This document shows, in pieces, positions 25,776-35,408 of a stretch of 64,000 nt of DNA. Made by a program: the position numbers and the translations under genes. The notes beneath the pieces are model-generated. The model saw only the letters and a list, made by a program, of their open reading frames with translations, searched no databases and was not told where the DNA came from. This DNA comes from Maribacter polysiphoniae (GTDB taxonomy: Bacteria > Bacteroidota > Bacteroidia > Flavobacteriales > Flavobacteriaceae): positions 699,762 through 763,761 of the forward strand of contig NZ_QGGQ01000001.1 of NCBI RefSeq assembly GCF_003148665.1. The letters are read 5' to 3'. Position 1 is the stretch's first letter. Each line of letters begins with the position of its first letter.

Positions 25776-26174
25776 ATGAACAAAACAATTTTTAGTACGG
25801 GTATTCTCTTAGGGGTGCTTGCTGTTATTTTGGGTGCTTTTGGGGCGCACGGTTTGGAAAAAATGGTTGATGCGGATGCGATACAGACCTATGAAACGGG
25901 TATTCGGTATCAAATGTACCATGCCTTGTTCCTGATGATTTTGGCGAATACGCGTTTTGTGGGGGAGGAGAAGAAGAAAACTGTGTTTTACCTTATACTT
26001 ATTGGGGTTGTGTTGTTTTCGTTTTCGATTTACCTTTTGGCAATCAATGCATTGGTCGCTTTCGATTTTAGAAAAATAGCCTTGTTGACCCCGTTAGGAG
26101 GAACCTTATTGATTGTAGGTTGGTTGGTGTTGGCGTATCGGGTGATCAAGGGTAACCCGAAGGTGGATCAATAG
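25776..26174 (+). CDS. DUF423 membrane protein
   Basis: A 132-residue protein with four hydrophobic helices and the DUF423 signature near the start (GVLAVILGAFGAHGLEK) followed by YETGIRYQMYHALFLMI. This YgdD/YwdK family is widespread and has no established function. It stands alone, divergent from the saccharopine dehydrogenase-family gene (82 bp gap) and convergent with hemD. Confidence 0.9.
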   Translation: MNKTIFSTGILLGVLAVILGAFGAHGLEKMVDADAIQTYETGIRYQMYHALFLMILANTRFVGEEKKKTVFYLILIGVVLFSFSIYLLAINALVAFDFRKIALLTPLGGTLLIVGWLVLAYRVIKGNPKVDQ

Positions 26175-26230
26175 TATGGCACGGTGTTTTTTATGCGTGC
26201 CGTGTGGATATATTGCTTGACGGTATTGCG

Positions 26231-26262
26231 TCATAAAAAAGGCCTCAAAATTGAGGCCTGAT
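26231..26262 (-). terminator. Terminator between DUF423 and hemD
   Basis: Stem AGGCCTCAA (26240-26248) with TTGAGGCCT (26251-26259). On the minus strand it is followed by a run of six T, so it serves hemD; on the plus strand the following sequence is also T-rich. Confidence 0.8.
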
Positions 26263-26264
26263 AT

Positions 26265-27011
26265 TTATTTTTTGTTTACCGTGGTTATATACTTCTGTAG
26301 CGCCATGGTCATTGATGGCGTGTCGGGTGTCGGCGCTTTAATGTCTATGCGCAGACCAGCCCCTGTGGCCGCTTTCACTGTGGAATTTCCAAATACGGCA
26401 ATGCGTGTGTCCTTTTGTTCAAAATCCGGGAAATTCTTAAGCAATGATTCTATTCCCGATGGACTAAAGAAGACCAAAACATCGTAATATACATCCCTCA
26501 AATCAGAAAGATCACTGATAACCGTTTTGTAAAAGATACCTCTTTTCCAGTCAACACCAAGTTCATCCAAGGCTTCTGGCACTTGTGATTTTAAAACATC
26601 GGAGGAAGGAAGAAGAAACTTTTCATCCTTGTATTTTTTGATCAAAGGAAGAAGGTCGATAAAATGCATTTTACCTACATAGATCTTACGTTTTCGGTAG
26701 ACCACATATTTTTGTAAATAATAGGCAACCGCTTCGGACTGGCAAAAATATTTCATGGAGTCCGGTACTTTGAAACGCATTTCATCGGCTATCCTAAAGA
26801 AATGGTCTACAGCATTTCTGCTACAAAGAATGATGGCCGTGAAATTCTTTAAATCTATCTTTTGTTGACGAACGCTTTTGGCATCAACTCCTTCAACGTG
26901 AATAAAAGGTCTGAAGTCTACTTTAACTTTTTCCTTGTCAATGAGTCTGGAATATGGGGAATTTTCCATTTTAGGCTCAGGCTGCGATACCAAAATTGTC
27001 TTTATTTTCAT
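26265..27011 (-). CDS. hemD: Uroporphyrinogen-III synthase
   Basis: A 248-residue enzyme of the HemD fold that cyclises and inverts ring D of hydroxymethylbilane to make uroporphyrinogen III for haem. The family is poorly conserved; features seen are SQPEPKMENSPYSRLIDK at the start, the domain linker with AIILCSRNAVDHFFRIADE, and VLVFFSPSGIESLLKNFPDF followed by IAVFGNSTVKAATGAGLRID in the second half. It is the last gene of a minus-strand group with GT39 and DUF4271 (5 bp gap to DUF4271). Confidence 0.88.
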   Translation of the reverse strand: MKIKTILVSQPEPKMENSPYSRLIDKEKVKVDFRPFIHVEGVDAKSVRQQKIDLKNFTAIILCSRNAVDHFFRIADEMRFKVPDSMKYFCQSEAVAYYLQKYVVYRKRKIYVGKMHFIDLLPLIKKYKDEKFLLPSSDVLKSQVPEALDELGVDWKRGIFYKTVISDLSDLRDVYYDVLVFFSPSGIESLLKNFPDFEQKDTRIAVFGNSTVKAATGAGLRIDIKAPTPDTPSMTMALQKYITTVNKK

Positions 27012-27016
27012 AAATC

Positions 27017-27673
27017 CTAGTCTTTTAGATAGCTCCCGATGAGGATTAACGGTGCGATTTCAAGAGCGCAAAGGTACAAAATAAAATAGAAAAAATAGCT
27101 TGTGATCAATTTTTGATGATTCCTCAGGATTGTGATCCAGCCGATTATGTTTACCAATAAAATTAGGAGAATGGCCACATATACCACAGGTTTGGAGCCT
27201 AATAGGATGTAGGTTAGAATGATATTGGCCAAAAACATGATCATACCACTGTAATTGAAATAGGACAATTTCTTGAAAAGGACCTCAGTAATCATTTTTT
27301 TAATGCCAAAAATGTATCCATTACCCAGCTGCAATCCCAATTTAAGGAAGATATAGACGATAACGGCCCCTATAATCCACGGAAAGGCCAAAGCCTTACT
27401 GGAATGGTCGTTTTCCATTATGATATTCAGGGCCAGGTATATGAAAAGGGAAAAGTTGATAATCAGGAACAAGCCCCAAAACAAATTAAACCAATTCATC
27501 AGTTTCTCCTTTTTGTTGTACATGAAAATGTACTTGTTGTTAAAAGGAAGTATGATGAAATTCAAAAATCGGGAATAAAACACATTTTTTGCCAAAACCA
27601 AGAATAGAAGGCTTAGCACCACCAAGATGGTTATCCAATCGTTCGTAATCGTATTTCGAAGAATGGCCTCCAT
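27017..27673 (-). CDS. DUF4271 polytopic membrane protein
   Basis: A 218-residue protein with about six hydrophobic helices and few charged residues, matching DUF4271, a Bacteroidota-specific family usually found beside hemD. Its function is unknown. Its start codon shares one base with the stop of the GT39 gene and it precedes hemD by five bases, so the three are one transcript. A link to haem or to membrane glycan chemistry is only suggested by context. Confidence 0.85.
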   Translation of the reverse strand: MEAILRNTITNDWITILVVLSLLFLVLAKNVFYSRFLNFIILPFNNKYIFMYNKKEKLMNWFNLFWGLFLIINFSLFIYLALNIIMENDHSSKALAFPWIIGAVIVYIFLKLGLQLGNGYIFGIKKMITEVLFKKLSYFNYSGMIMFLANIILTYILLGSKPVVYVAILLILLVNIIGWITILRNHQKLITSYFFYFILYLCALEIAPLILIGSYLKD

Positions 27674-29340
27674 TAGTCCAATTTTATCGTTTTACTGTTC
27701 AAGCCGTATCGCAAACCGTTTTCAGAAATTACAATTTTAAAATATTTTGGGGCGTCGGTTTTCTTCGGCTTTGGTAGTTTAAACGTGAAAAGTGTGGAAT
27801 CATTGGAAGAAAGATGCATTAATTGTGCATTTTCGGGAACCAGGTCCACGCCAACAAGTTCCTTAAATTGCTTTGCTTCATTCAAATAGGCAATGGCGAA
27901 CTTCAATTTTTTCAAGGCAATATCCTGGTCATAAGGATTATACAGCTTTACCACATGCCTTTCATCATTCAATTCGAATTTTTCATCTTCGACAATACAG
28001 CGTAATTTTCTGAAGGATTCAAAATCATCCATAAACATACCATAATATATGCTGCCACTGTCCTTAGGGAAGGCAATGTCCTTTTTGTCCAGGTATTTTG
28101 AAATGTAGAGTACCTTCTTGTGTTGTACCGCTTCTTCCGAATTATCTATTGAATATTGGTTCTGCCGATAGTTGATGTTGTTCAGGGAATAGGAGGTTTT
28201 TCCTGTATAAAAAGCATACATGGGCGCATTGCGGTATGAGTTTTCAAAGACCACGGGGTTATCACCTGCCTTTGATTGTATTAGAGCCATCCAGGCTTTA
28301 TTACCGTGTGTTTCGTAATGGATGGGGAACAATGGTTCGTAAATTAATCCGATCCTGAGAATAAGGATAATGGCAATGTTTATAAGGGCAAGCCTAAAGA
28401 GCCATTTACGGATATTTTCGTGCTCCAACATATAGGAAAAGACAAGAATGGCCATAGGTATTGAAACAACGATGATCCATTGGGTCTGCACCCGTCGGTT
28501 GAAACTCGATATAAAAAAGAAAATCAAGACGCCATAAGTTAGATAAAGTAGGGCCTTTGTAAAGAGGTCCTTGGCACGGCTTTTAGCCAGGGCATAGTAA
28601 ACGAACGGGAATGTAAGTCCGAAAATCGCCACCAGGTTCACCAAAAAACCCAAAGTGTATTTGTTGAAGTTATATGGGGCATTGGGACGTTCGAAAAGAT
28701 GGTATTTTATGGAGATGTAATCGTGTTCATATAGCCATAAAAAATGGGGGAAATAGCATAATAAAGCTGTGATTACGGCTAGCCATGCATATTTGTTAAG
28801 GACCAATTTTAGGTTTGAGAGCAGCACAAAGAAAATTACCAGGACAGCATGGTATTTACTGTACATGAGTGCAGCCATGATCACTCCCAATAGAAGCCCA
28901 AGGACAAAGGATGGTTTTTCAATGAATTTCTTGTATACCAATAGAAATAATGCGGTAAAAAAAAGCAACGGAGTATCCGGTAAGGTGAAAAATCCGTAGG
29001 CATTGAGCAAGGTCATCGAGAAAACGAGGGCAAAAAAATGAGGCACGTACTTTTTCTTGTTGGGATTGTCAATGGCCAGCCACAATAAAATAAAGGTACC
29101 GGCCGATAAGAGGCAACTAACAAAACGCACCCCTAACTCACCATCGAAGAAATAACTGCCGATTTTAATCATTAGGGCAACCATGGGAGGATGGTCAAAG
29201 TACCCCCAAGCCAGGTTTTTGGCATAATGCCAATAATAGGCTTCATCAAAAATCAGTTCTGTGAAGTTGGCCTGTAAAAGGTTAAGGATCAATATGGATC
29301 CCAACAGGTAATAAAATAGTTTAGGTAATTTCAATGACAT
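27673..29340 (-). CDS. GT39 (PMT/ArnT-like) membrane glycosyltransferase
   Basis: A 555-residue polytopic membrane protein of the GT39/ArnT superfamily, which transfers a sugar from a polyprenyl-phosphate donor to an outer acceptor. The first periplasmic loop has the catalytic acidic pair and adjacent motif (TELIFDEAYYWHYAKNLAWG, then YFDHPPMVALMIKIG). About ten hydrophobic helices are followed by a soluble C-terminal domain (about 390-555). It is divergent from a DPM1-like polyprenol-phosphate sugar synthase, which may make its donor. The acceptor (protein, lipid A-like or glycan) is not predictable. Confidence 0.87.
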   Translation of the reverse strand: MSLKLPKLFYYLLGSILILNLLQANFTELIFDEAYYWHYAKNLAWGYFDHPPMVALMIKIGSYFFDGELGVRFVSCLLSAGTFILLWLAIDNPNKKKYVPHFFALVFSMTLLNAYGFFTLPDTPLLFFTALFLLVYKKFIEKPSFVLGLLLGVIMAALMYSKYHAVLVIFFVLLSNLKLVLNKYAWLAVITALLCYFPHFLWLYEHDYISIKYHLFERPNAPYNFNKYTLGFLVNLVAIFGLTFPFVYYALAKSRAKDLFTKALLYLTYGVLIFFFISSFNRRVQTQWIIVVSIPMAILVFSYMLEHENIRKWLFRLALINIAIILILRIGLIYEPLFPIHYETHGNKAWMALIQSKAGDNPVVFENSYRNAPMYAFYTGKTSYSLNNINYRQNQYSIDNSEEAVQHKKVLYISKYLDKKDIAFPKDSGSIYYGMFMDDFESFRKLRCIVEDEKFELNDERHVVKLYNPYDQDIALKKLKFAIAYLNEAKQFKELVGVDLVPENAQLMHLSSNDSTLFTFKLPKPKKTDAPKYFKIVISENGLRYGLNSKTIKLD

Positions 29341-29447
29341 TGATGATTGTTGGTTTGGGCGTAAAATTACAAATTCTACATGGTAACCAAAAGGTTAAAA
29401 AAAATGATAAATAGGAAGTTCGAATTTCCCAAAAGCGTTTAAAAGAC

Positions 29448-29455
29448 TATTTTTG
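29448..29455 (+). promoter_or_regulatory. Putative -7 promoter element (TATTTTTG)
   Basis: Perfect TAnnTTTG match 19 bp upstream of ATG 29475; would drive the DPM1-like / dihydroorotase / DUF4296 operon. Confidence 0.5.
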
Positions 29456-29474
29456 TGTAAATTGAAAGAAGTTT

Positions 29475-30203
29475 ATGGCAGGTAGTTTGGTCATTATCCC
29501 CACGTATAATGAGATTGAGAATATTGATGCGATTATAAGGGCTGTTTTTGCGTTGAAGAAAGATTTTCATGTGCTGATTGTTGATGATAATTCACCCGAT
29601 GGCACAGCTGATCATGTGGTGGGGATGCAAAAGGAATTCCCCGATAGGTTGTTTTTGGAAGTACGTCACGAAAAATCAGGATTGGGTACGGCCTATATTC
29701 ACGGGTTTAAATGGGCGATTGCCAAGAAATATGATTATATTTTTGAGATGGACGCCGATTTCTCACACAACCCAACCGATCTTTTGCGATTGCATAAGGC
29801 TTGTGAAAGCGGGGCTGATGTCGCTGTGGGCTCCCGGTATAAAAAAGGGGTTAATGTTGTTGACTGGCCGTTGTACCGCATATTGCTTTCCTATGGGGCG
29901 TCGTTTTATGTAAAATTGATCACGGGAATGCGTGTTCATGACCCAACAGCCGGGTTCGTATGTTATAGACGTCATGTGCTCGAAAGTATAAATCTGGATT
30001 CCGTAAGGTTTGTAGGCTATGCTTTCCAAATTGAAATGAAATTTAGGGCCCACCTTAAAAAATTCAAAATAGAGGAAGTATCGATTATTTTTAAGGATAG
30101 GGAAAAAGGGAAATCAAAAATGAGTTCTTCGATAATAAGTGAGGCTGTTTTTGGGGTTATGAAAATGAAGCTTAAAAGTATTTTCCAAAAAAATCAATTC
30201 TGA
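29475..30203 (+). CDS. Polyprenol-phosphate mannose (sugar) synthase, DPM1-like GT2
   Basis: A 242-residue GT2 enzyme that transfers a sugar from a nucleotide donor to polyprenyl phosphate at the inner face of the membrane. Signatures are VIIPTYNEIENIDAII, VDDNSPDGTADHV, the metal-binding FEMDADFSHNP and GSRYKKGVNVVDWPLYRILL with the amphipathic helix that follows. There are no C-terminal transmembrane helices, as in bacterial single-domain DPM1. It is two bases upstream of the dihydroorotase gene and divergent from a GT39 transferase. Confidence 0.92.
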   Translation: MAGSLVIIPTYNEIENIDAIIRAVFALKKDFHVLIVDDNSPDGTADHVVGMQKEFPDRLFLEVRHEKSGLGTAYIHGFKWAIAKKYDYIFEMDADFSHNPTDLLRLHKACESGADVAVGSRYKKGVNVVDWPLYRILLSYGASFYVKLITGMRVHDPTAGFVCYRRHVLESINLDSVRFVGYAFQIEMKFRAHLKKFKIEEVSIIFKDREKGKSKMSSSIISEAVFGVMKMKLKSIFQKNQF

Positions 30204-30205
30204 TT

Positions 30206-31543
30206 ATGGGTAGGGTTCTGATTAAAAATGTGAATATCGTCAATGAGAACAGGGTTTATGAATCCGATGTTCTGCTCGAGGACGAGATCATTCTTAGGAT
30301 AGCCCCATCCATTAGCGATGCCAACGCAAAGGTTATCGATGCATTTGGTAAGTTCCTACTCCCAGGCCTTATCGATGATCAAGTACATTTTAGGGAGCCC
30401 GGGCTAACCCATAAGGGTGATATTGCCTCGGAAAGTAGGGCTGCTGTTGCAGGGGGAATTACTTCCTTTATGGAACAACCGAATACCAACCCCCAAACTA
30501 CGACCCTTGAAAAACTCGAAGAAAAATTCGCAAGGGCGGCAGAAACTTCCTTTGCCAATTATTCTTTCTTATTCGGGGGTACCAATGATAATCTGGAAGA
30601 AATAAAACGACTGGACAAGAATGCCTGTTCGGGTATTAAGCTCTTTTTAGGATCTTCCACGGGGAATATGCTGGTCGATAATGAGGTGGTTATCGAAAAC
30701 ATCTTTAGAAATACCGAAATGGTTATCTCCGCACATTGTGAGGATGAAACGACCATAAAACGAAATTTGGCCGAATACCGGGAAAAATACGGCGACGACA
30801 TTCCTATTAAATACCATCCGCTGATTCGAAGTGCCGAAGCTTGTTATCTTTCTTCCTCAAAAGCGATTGCCTTGGCGAAGAAAACCGGAGCAAGGTTTCA
30901 TGTTTTCCACCTATCGACGGGTATTGAGACCGATTTGTTTCGCAATGACATTCCGTTAATGCAAAAGAAGATTACCGCGGAAGTATGTATACACCATCTT
31001 TGGTTTTCAGATGCGGACTATGATGCCAAGGGCACATTGATCAAATGGAACCCTGCGGTAAAATCGGCGGGGGACCGTAGTAAACTTTGGGAAGCACTAC
31101 TTGATGATCGTATCGATGTCATTGCCACGGATCATGCGCCCCATACCTTGGAAGAAAAGAACAATGTGTATACCCAGGCCCCTTCAGGAGGTCCATTGGT
31201 ACAACACGCATTGCCCGCAATGCTTCAAAAATACCATGAGCAAGTGCTGTCCTTGGAAAAATTGGTCGAGAAAATGTGCCATAATCCAGCAGTGTTATTT
31301 GATATTGATAAACGGGGTTTTATCCGGGAAGGGTATTATGCCGATTTGGTTTTGGTCGATTTGGACGATCCTTGGAAGGTTACCAAGGAAAATATCGCCT
31401 ATGAATGTGGTTGGTCCCCTTTCGAAGAAACTGTCTTTACCTCAAAAATCACCCATACCTTTGTAAATGGCCATTTGGCCTATGAACATGGGGAGTTCTC
31501 AAAACAGCGAAATGCAAAACGCTTAACTTTCAACAGGTCGTAA
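30206..31543 (+). CDS. pyrC: Dihydroorotase
   Basis: A 445-residue amidohydrolase of pyrimidine synthesis that cyclises N-carbamoyl-aspartate to dihydroorotate. The metal-binding motif HFREPGLTHKGD starts near residue 61, and the other ligands and catalytic Asp are in SAHCEDE, HVFHLSTG and ATDHAPHTLEEK (about residue 309). It is of the long class I type with no fused partner; an allantoinase role is the main alternative but less likely in this setting. It is embedded between the DPM1-like gene and a DUF4296 lipoprotein gene whose ATG overlaps its stop (TAATG). Confidence 0.88.
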   Translation: MGRVLIKNVNIVNENRVYESDVLLEDEIILRIAPSISDANAKVIDAFGKFLLPGLIDDQVHFREPGLTHKGDIASESRAAVAGGITSFMEQPNTNPQTTTLEKLEEKFARAAETSFANYSFLFGGTNDNLEEIKRLDKNACSGIKLFLGSSTGNMLVDNEVVIENIFRNTEMVISAHCEDETTIKRNLAEYREKYGDDIPIKYHPLIRSAEACYLSSSKAIALAKKTGARFHVFHLSTGIETDLFRNDIPLMQKKITAEVCIHHLWFSDADYDAKGTLIKWNPAVKSAGDRSKLWEALLDDRIDVIATDHAPHTLEEKNNVYTQAPSGGPLVQHALPAMLQKYHEQVLSLEKLVEKMCHNPAVLFDIDKRGFIREGYYADLVLVDLDDPWKVTKENIAYECGWSPFEETVFTSKITHTFVNGHLAYEHGEFSKQRNAKRLTFNRS

Positions 31544-31971
31544 TGAAGAATTTTATAGTAGTGGTTTTTGTTCTGATTTTGTGTTCCTGTGGGGAGAAAC
31601 TGATCAAAGAACCGGATGGTTTAATCCCAAAGGACGAAATGGTCGATATCCTTAGTGATTTGGCCATTTTAAATGCGGCTAGGAATGCCAACCCGAAGAT
31701 ATTGGAGGAACAGAATATAGAGCCTACACGTTTCGTTTTTGAAAAATATAAGATAGATAGCCTGCAATTTGTCACCAGTGATACGTACTACGCATCCTTG
31801 CCTAAAGAATATGAGGCGATGTACTTGGAAGTCGAGGAGCTTCTCAATAAAATAAAAGATAGCATGACTGAGGCCAAAAAGATAAAGGACAGCTTGCTGA
31901 TGGACAGTAGGAATAAAAAAAGTCCCATAAAAAAACCGAATATAAAAGAGGCTAAGGATTCTCTTCCTTGA
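31543..31971 (+). CDS. DUF4296 lipoprotein
   Basis: A 142-residue protein with a lipoprotein signal (MKNFIVVVFVLILCSC, Cys16 lipidated) and the DUF4296 domain (GLIPKDEMVDILSDLAILNA). The tail is Lys/Asp-rich and disordered. This family is confined to Bacteroidota, usually follows dihydroorotase, and has no assigned function. The start codon overlaps the pyrC stop by one base. Its last 20 bp overlap the convergent epimerase gene. Confidence 0.85.
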   Translation: MKNFIVVVFVLILCSCGEKLIKEPDGLIPKDEMVDILSDLAILNAARNANPKILEEQNIEPTRFVFEKYKIDSLQFVTSDTYYASLPKEYEAMYLEVEELLNKIKDSMTEAKKIKDSLLMDSRNKKSPIKKPNIKEAKDSLP

Positions 31972-32962
31972 ATATTTTACAACAAAAGTTGATGGTTTCC
32001 TTCATGTCCTCAAATTGAAAACCAAGTGTGTCTTTGATTTTTTGATTATCATAGACCTCCGGTTGCATTAAGGATTTTATGGTCTTCTTGGTGATTTTTC
32101 GCTTACCACCGGTCATGAGGCTTCGTAAATAGTCAAAAAACCGGGCCAAATTCAATTGCCATACCCTTAATATTTTGGATGGAGCTTTTTTCCCCAATGC
32201 TTTGGCCAATATGGACAATATCTCTTTATAGGTTATGTTTTCTGCAACGGCAATGAATCGTTGGTTGACAATTTCTGAATGCATGAGGGTGGTCATCATT
32301 TTAACAACATCGTTCACGGTAATGAAACCAGTACCTCCCGGCGGGTAGTAATTTTTGGCATTGTTGGCGATCGAGAAAAGATTGCCACTGCCTTGTTGCC
32401 AGAACCCAGGGCCGATAATTACGCCCGGATTTATGATAACAACGTTTAGACCTTCTTGCGAACCACGCCAAACTTCCATCTCGGCCCTGTGTTTCGTTAG
32501 TGCATATACATTTGCCTCTTGGCCAGACCAATCATTTTCCTCGGTGGCTTTATGGCCTTCTACACTTTTTCCAATCGCCCCGATGGTACTCACATAACAC
32601 AGTTTCTTGACCTTATTCGACAGGCAAAGGTTTACAATATTGGCAGTGCCCAGGGCATTTACCTTCTTTAGTTTGTAATAATCCTTAGGGTCAAATGAAA
32701 TTAGTGCGGCAGCATGGTAAACGTAATCCACATTCTTGAATGCAGTCTCCAAGGCAGGGATGTTATTGATGTCGGCCAATACCCAATCAATAGCGTCAAA
32801 AAGCTCCGAAGCTTTCTCTTTTACGTAGTAAGAAAATACTTTTTCAACCTGTTTTAGATTACTGTCCTCCCTGTAAATTGCACGGACTTTGGTGTTGTTT
32901 TGAAGCAAATGCAACAAAAGATGTGCCCCAACCAATCCCGTACCACCTGTTACCAAAACCAT
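31952..32962 (-). CDS. NAD-dependent epimerase/dehydratase-family protein
   Basis: A 336-residue extended short-chain dehydrogenase. The N-terminal Rossmann motif is MVLVTGGTGLVGAHLL, the active-site Ser/Thr is in LCYVSTIGAIG and the catalytic Tyr-x-x-x-Lys is YALTKHRAE. It is related to dihydroflavonol reductase/nucleotide-sugar epimerase subfamilies; the substrate cannot be predicted. It stands alone, convergent with and overlapping DUF4296 and divergent from tyrS (103 bp gap). Confidence 0.87.
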   Translation of the reverse strand: MVLVTGGTGLVGAHLLLHLLQNNTKVRAIYREDSNLKQVEKVFSYYVKEKASELFDAIDWVLADINNIPALETAFKNVDYVYHAAALISFDPKDYYKLKKVNALGTANIVNLCLSNKVKKLCYVSTIGAIGKSVEGHKATEENDWSGQEANVYALTKHRAEMEVWRGSQEGLNVVIINPGVIIGPGFWQQGSGNLFSIANNAKNYYPPGGTGFITVNDVVKMMTTLMHSEIVNQRFIAVAENITYKEILSILAKALGKKAPSKILRVWQLNLARFFDYLRSLMTGGKRKITKKTIKSLMQPEVYDNQKIKDTLGFQFEDMKETINFCCKIFKEENP

Positions 32963-33031
32963 AGTCCAAATTTAGGTAAATAAAGGCTAATAAAACCAAT
33001 TTCAAATAGGGAATGGCAATGTAATTCCTTT

Positions 33032-33039
33032 TATATTTG
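33032..33039 (+). promoter_or_regulatory. Putative -7 promoter element (TATATTTG) of tyrS
   Basis: Perfect TAnnTTTG match 26 bp upstream of the tyrS ATG at 33066. Confidence 0.5.
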
Positions 33040-33065
33040 CAGTTGTTATCAAAATAAATACAGAA

Positions 33066-34361
33066 ATGCGCACAAATTTCGTCGAAGAATTAGGATGGAG
33101 AGGAATGTTACATGATGCGATGCCAGGCACCGAAGAACATCTAATGAACGGTATGCAATCGGCCTATGTGGGGATAGACCCTACGGCTGATTCACTTCAT
33201 ATTGGTCACTTGGTAGGGGTAATGATGCTACGACACTTTCAATTGGCAGGCCATAAGCCTTATGCTTTATTGGGAGGTGCAACGGGTATGATCGGTGATC
33301 CATCGGGAAAATCACAAGAACGGAATTTGCTGGATGAGGCTACTTTGCGTACAAATCAAGAAGCACTTAAAGCCCAATTAAGCAAGTTTTTGGATTTTGA
33401 TAGTAACGCTGAAAACGCGGCGATCTTGGTCAATAATTATGACTGGATGAAGGACTTTTCGTTTTTGGGGTTCATCAGGGATGTTGGGAAGCATATCACC
33501 GTAAATTATATGATGGCTAAGGACTCCGTTAAAAAACGGTTGTCGAGTGAGTCCAAAGAGGGTATGTCTTTTACAGAGTTTACCTATCAGTTGGTTCAAG
33601 GCTATGATTTCCTCCATCTGTATCAGCATAATAACTGTACCCTTCAAATGGGGGGTAGTGACCAATGGGGGAATATCACCACGGGTACCGAGTTGATTCG
33701 ACGAATCGGAGGCGGTAAGGGTTACGCTTTGACATGTCCTTTGATCACCAAGGCCGACGGTACGAAATTTGGAAAAACAGAGGGCGGTAATGTCTGGTTG
33801 GACCCAAATAGGACCTCACCTTATAAATTTTACCAATATTGGCTGAATACTTCCGATGAAGATGCCGCAAAATATATCAAGATTTTCACCTTCCTTACAA
33901 AAGAGGAGATTGATGGTTTGATTTCCGAACATGGGGAAGCGCCACATTTAAGGCTCCTACAAAAGCGTTTGGCCGATGAGATCACGGTTATGGTGCATTC
34001 CCAGGAAGATTTGGAAAATGCCAAAAAAGCGAGTAATATCCTTTTCGGAAAATCAACTTCGGATGATTTGAAAGGTTTGGATGAGAAGACGTTTTTGGAT
34101 GTTTTTGAAGGTGTGCCCCAAGCTAATATCCCAATGTCAGAATTGGATAGTGGTTTGGATATGATTGGGGCCTTAGCGGCCAAAACAGGATTTCTAGGTT
34201 CCAATGGGGAGGCCCGAAGGGAACTGAAACAAAATTCGATTTCGGTAAATAAAGAGAAAGTCAAGGAGGATTATTTGATAACTGCCAAGGACTTGATTAG
34301 CGATAAGTTCGTGCTGTTACAACGCGGTAAAAAGAATTATTTTCTTTTGGTGGTTGGTTAG
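33066..34361 (+). CDS. tyrS: Tyrosine--tRNA ligase
   Basis: A 431-residue class Ic synthetase. The HIGH motif is [14 protein letters not shown] (about residues 39-52), the substrate pocket includes [11 protein letters not shown] and [13 protein letters not shown], and the KMSKS-like loop is [10 protein letters not shown]-terminal S4-type RNA-binding segment is present ([18 protein letters not shown]). Length and domain order are normal for the bacterial TyrS type. It is monocistronic and convergent with a LuxE-like gene nine bases away. Confidence 0.97.
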   Translation: MRTNFVEELGWRGMLHDAMPGTEEHLMNGMQSAYVGIDPTADSLHIGHLVGVMMLRHFQLAGHKPYALLGGATGMIGDPSGKSQERNLLDEATLRTNQEALKAQLSKFLDFDSNAENAAILVNNYDWMKDFSFLGFIRDVGKHITVNYMMAKDSVKKRLSSESKEGMSFTEFTYQLVQGYDFLHLYQHNNCTLQMGGSDQWGNITTGTELIRRIGGGKGYALTCPLITKADGTKFGKTEGGNVWLDPNRTSPYKFYQYWLNTSDEDAAKYIKIFTFLTKEEIDGLISEHGEAPHLRLLQKRLADEITVMVHSQEDLENAKKASNILFGKSTSDDLKGLDEKTFLDVFEGVPQANIPMSELDSGLDMIGALAAKTGFLGSNGEARRELKQNSISVNKEKVKEDYLITAKDLISDKFVLLQRGKKNYFLLVVG

Positions 34362-34370
34362 TGAACCAAT

Positions 34371-35351
34371 TTACATGACCATTAGGTTGCAGCCACGAAT
34401 ATCGGAATGGTCAAAACGACCCAATATTTCAAAGGATCGGTCTTTGGATTTCTTACCAAGATCTTGTGTTGCTATGAACGAACAGGAATTGATATTGGCA
34501 AGGTCAATGACATTGATTCCGCCAGTTTTTCCATCGGGGAGGTAACTCAATGGATCTTCGGTATCCCTGATCAATACCTTCATCCAGGGTGGGGTCTTGA
34601 AGATGCCATTTCCTTTGGAATAGGCTTGGGAAAGCAATTCCGTCATACCGTACTCAGAATGGATTTCTGATACCCCAAAGCCTTTTTTCAGGATATCATG
34701 AAGTTCTTCCCGGATCAATTCCTTTCGTCGGCCTTTCATGCCTCCCGTTTCCATGACCAGTGTATTGTTAAGTTGCAAAGTGTGTTCTTCAACTACATCC
34801 AATAAGGCGAAAGAAACACCGATTAGCAATGTTTTTACGCCTTGGTTATCGAGTCTGGTCAAGGTTTCGACCAATGCGTCAATTTCTTTCAAATAAAACC
34901 CACTGTCGGCATGGTTGCTTTTTTCAATCAGGTCATTGACCATGTAGATCAATGAAGATCCACTGCGTTCCAAATAGGAGGGCAGAAGGGCTAAAATGCA
35001 ATATTGGGAGACATCGCCATAGAAATGATCAAACCCCTTGGTAAAGCTTTGCCCATACAGTTTCAATTGGGTCACGTAATGCTTGCTGGTAACCTGTCCC
35101 GTTGTTCCGCTGCTCGAAAAGACAATCTGTTCCTGGTCTTTGGTCGCAACGACTTTTTTTGATTTGAAAAAATCAATGGGCAAAAAAGGAATTTGCTTAA
35201 GTTCTTTGACGTTGGATTCCGTTTTGTCCAAATAATGGCAGAATTCCTTGTAAACGGAATTGTTCCTCAGCTGAAACCTGAATACATCGATGGCCATGGA
35301 TTCAAACTCCTTTTCAGTGCTGATGTTGAATATTTGGGTAGTGTCGATCAT
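34371..35351 (-). CDS. LuxE/PaaK-like acyl transferase (acyl-protein synthetase family)
   Basis: A 326-residue member of the ANL-related LuxE family. The nucleotide-binding loop IVFSSSGTTGQVTSKHYV and the later ETGGMKGRRKEL and HSEYGMTELLSQAY motifs match LuxE/phenylacetate-CoA-ligase-type acyl activation. In luminous bacteria LuxE activates fatty acids for a reductase, but no luxC, luxD or luciferase genes are nearby, so it more probably activates a carboxylate in surface-glycan or lipid metabolism. It stands alone, convergent with tyrS. Confidence 0.8.
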   Translation of the reverse strand: MIDTTQIFNISTEKEFESMAIDVFRFQLRNNSVYKEFCHYLDKTESNVKELKQIPFLPIDFFKSKKVVATKDQEQIVFSSSGTTGQVTSKHYVTQLKLYGQSFTKGFDHFYGDVSQYCILALLPSYLERSGSSLIYMVNDLIEKSNHADSGFYLKEIDALVETLTRLDNQGVKTLLIGVSFALLDVVEEHTLQLNNTLVMETGGMKGRRKELIREELHDILKKGFGVSEIHSEYGMTELLSQAYSKGNGIFKTPPWMKVLIRDTEDPLSYLPDGKTGGINVIDLANINSCSFIATQDLGKKSKDRSFEILGRFDHSDIRGCNLMVM

Positions 35352-35408
35352 TGGTTTTCTAACCGCAAAGATAATGATACGACAAATTGATTTCAGCTAA
35401 AACGGGAC

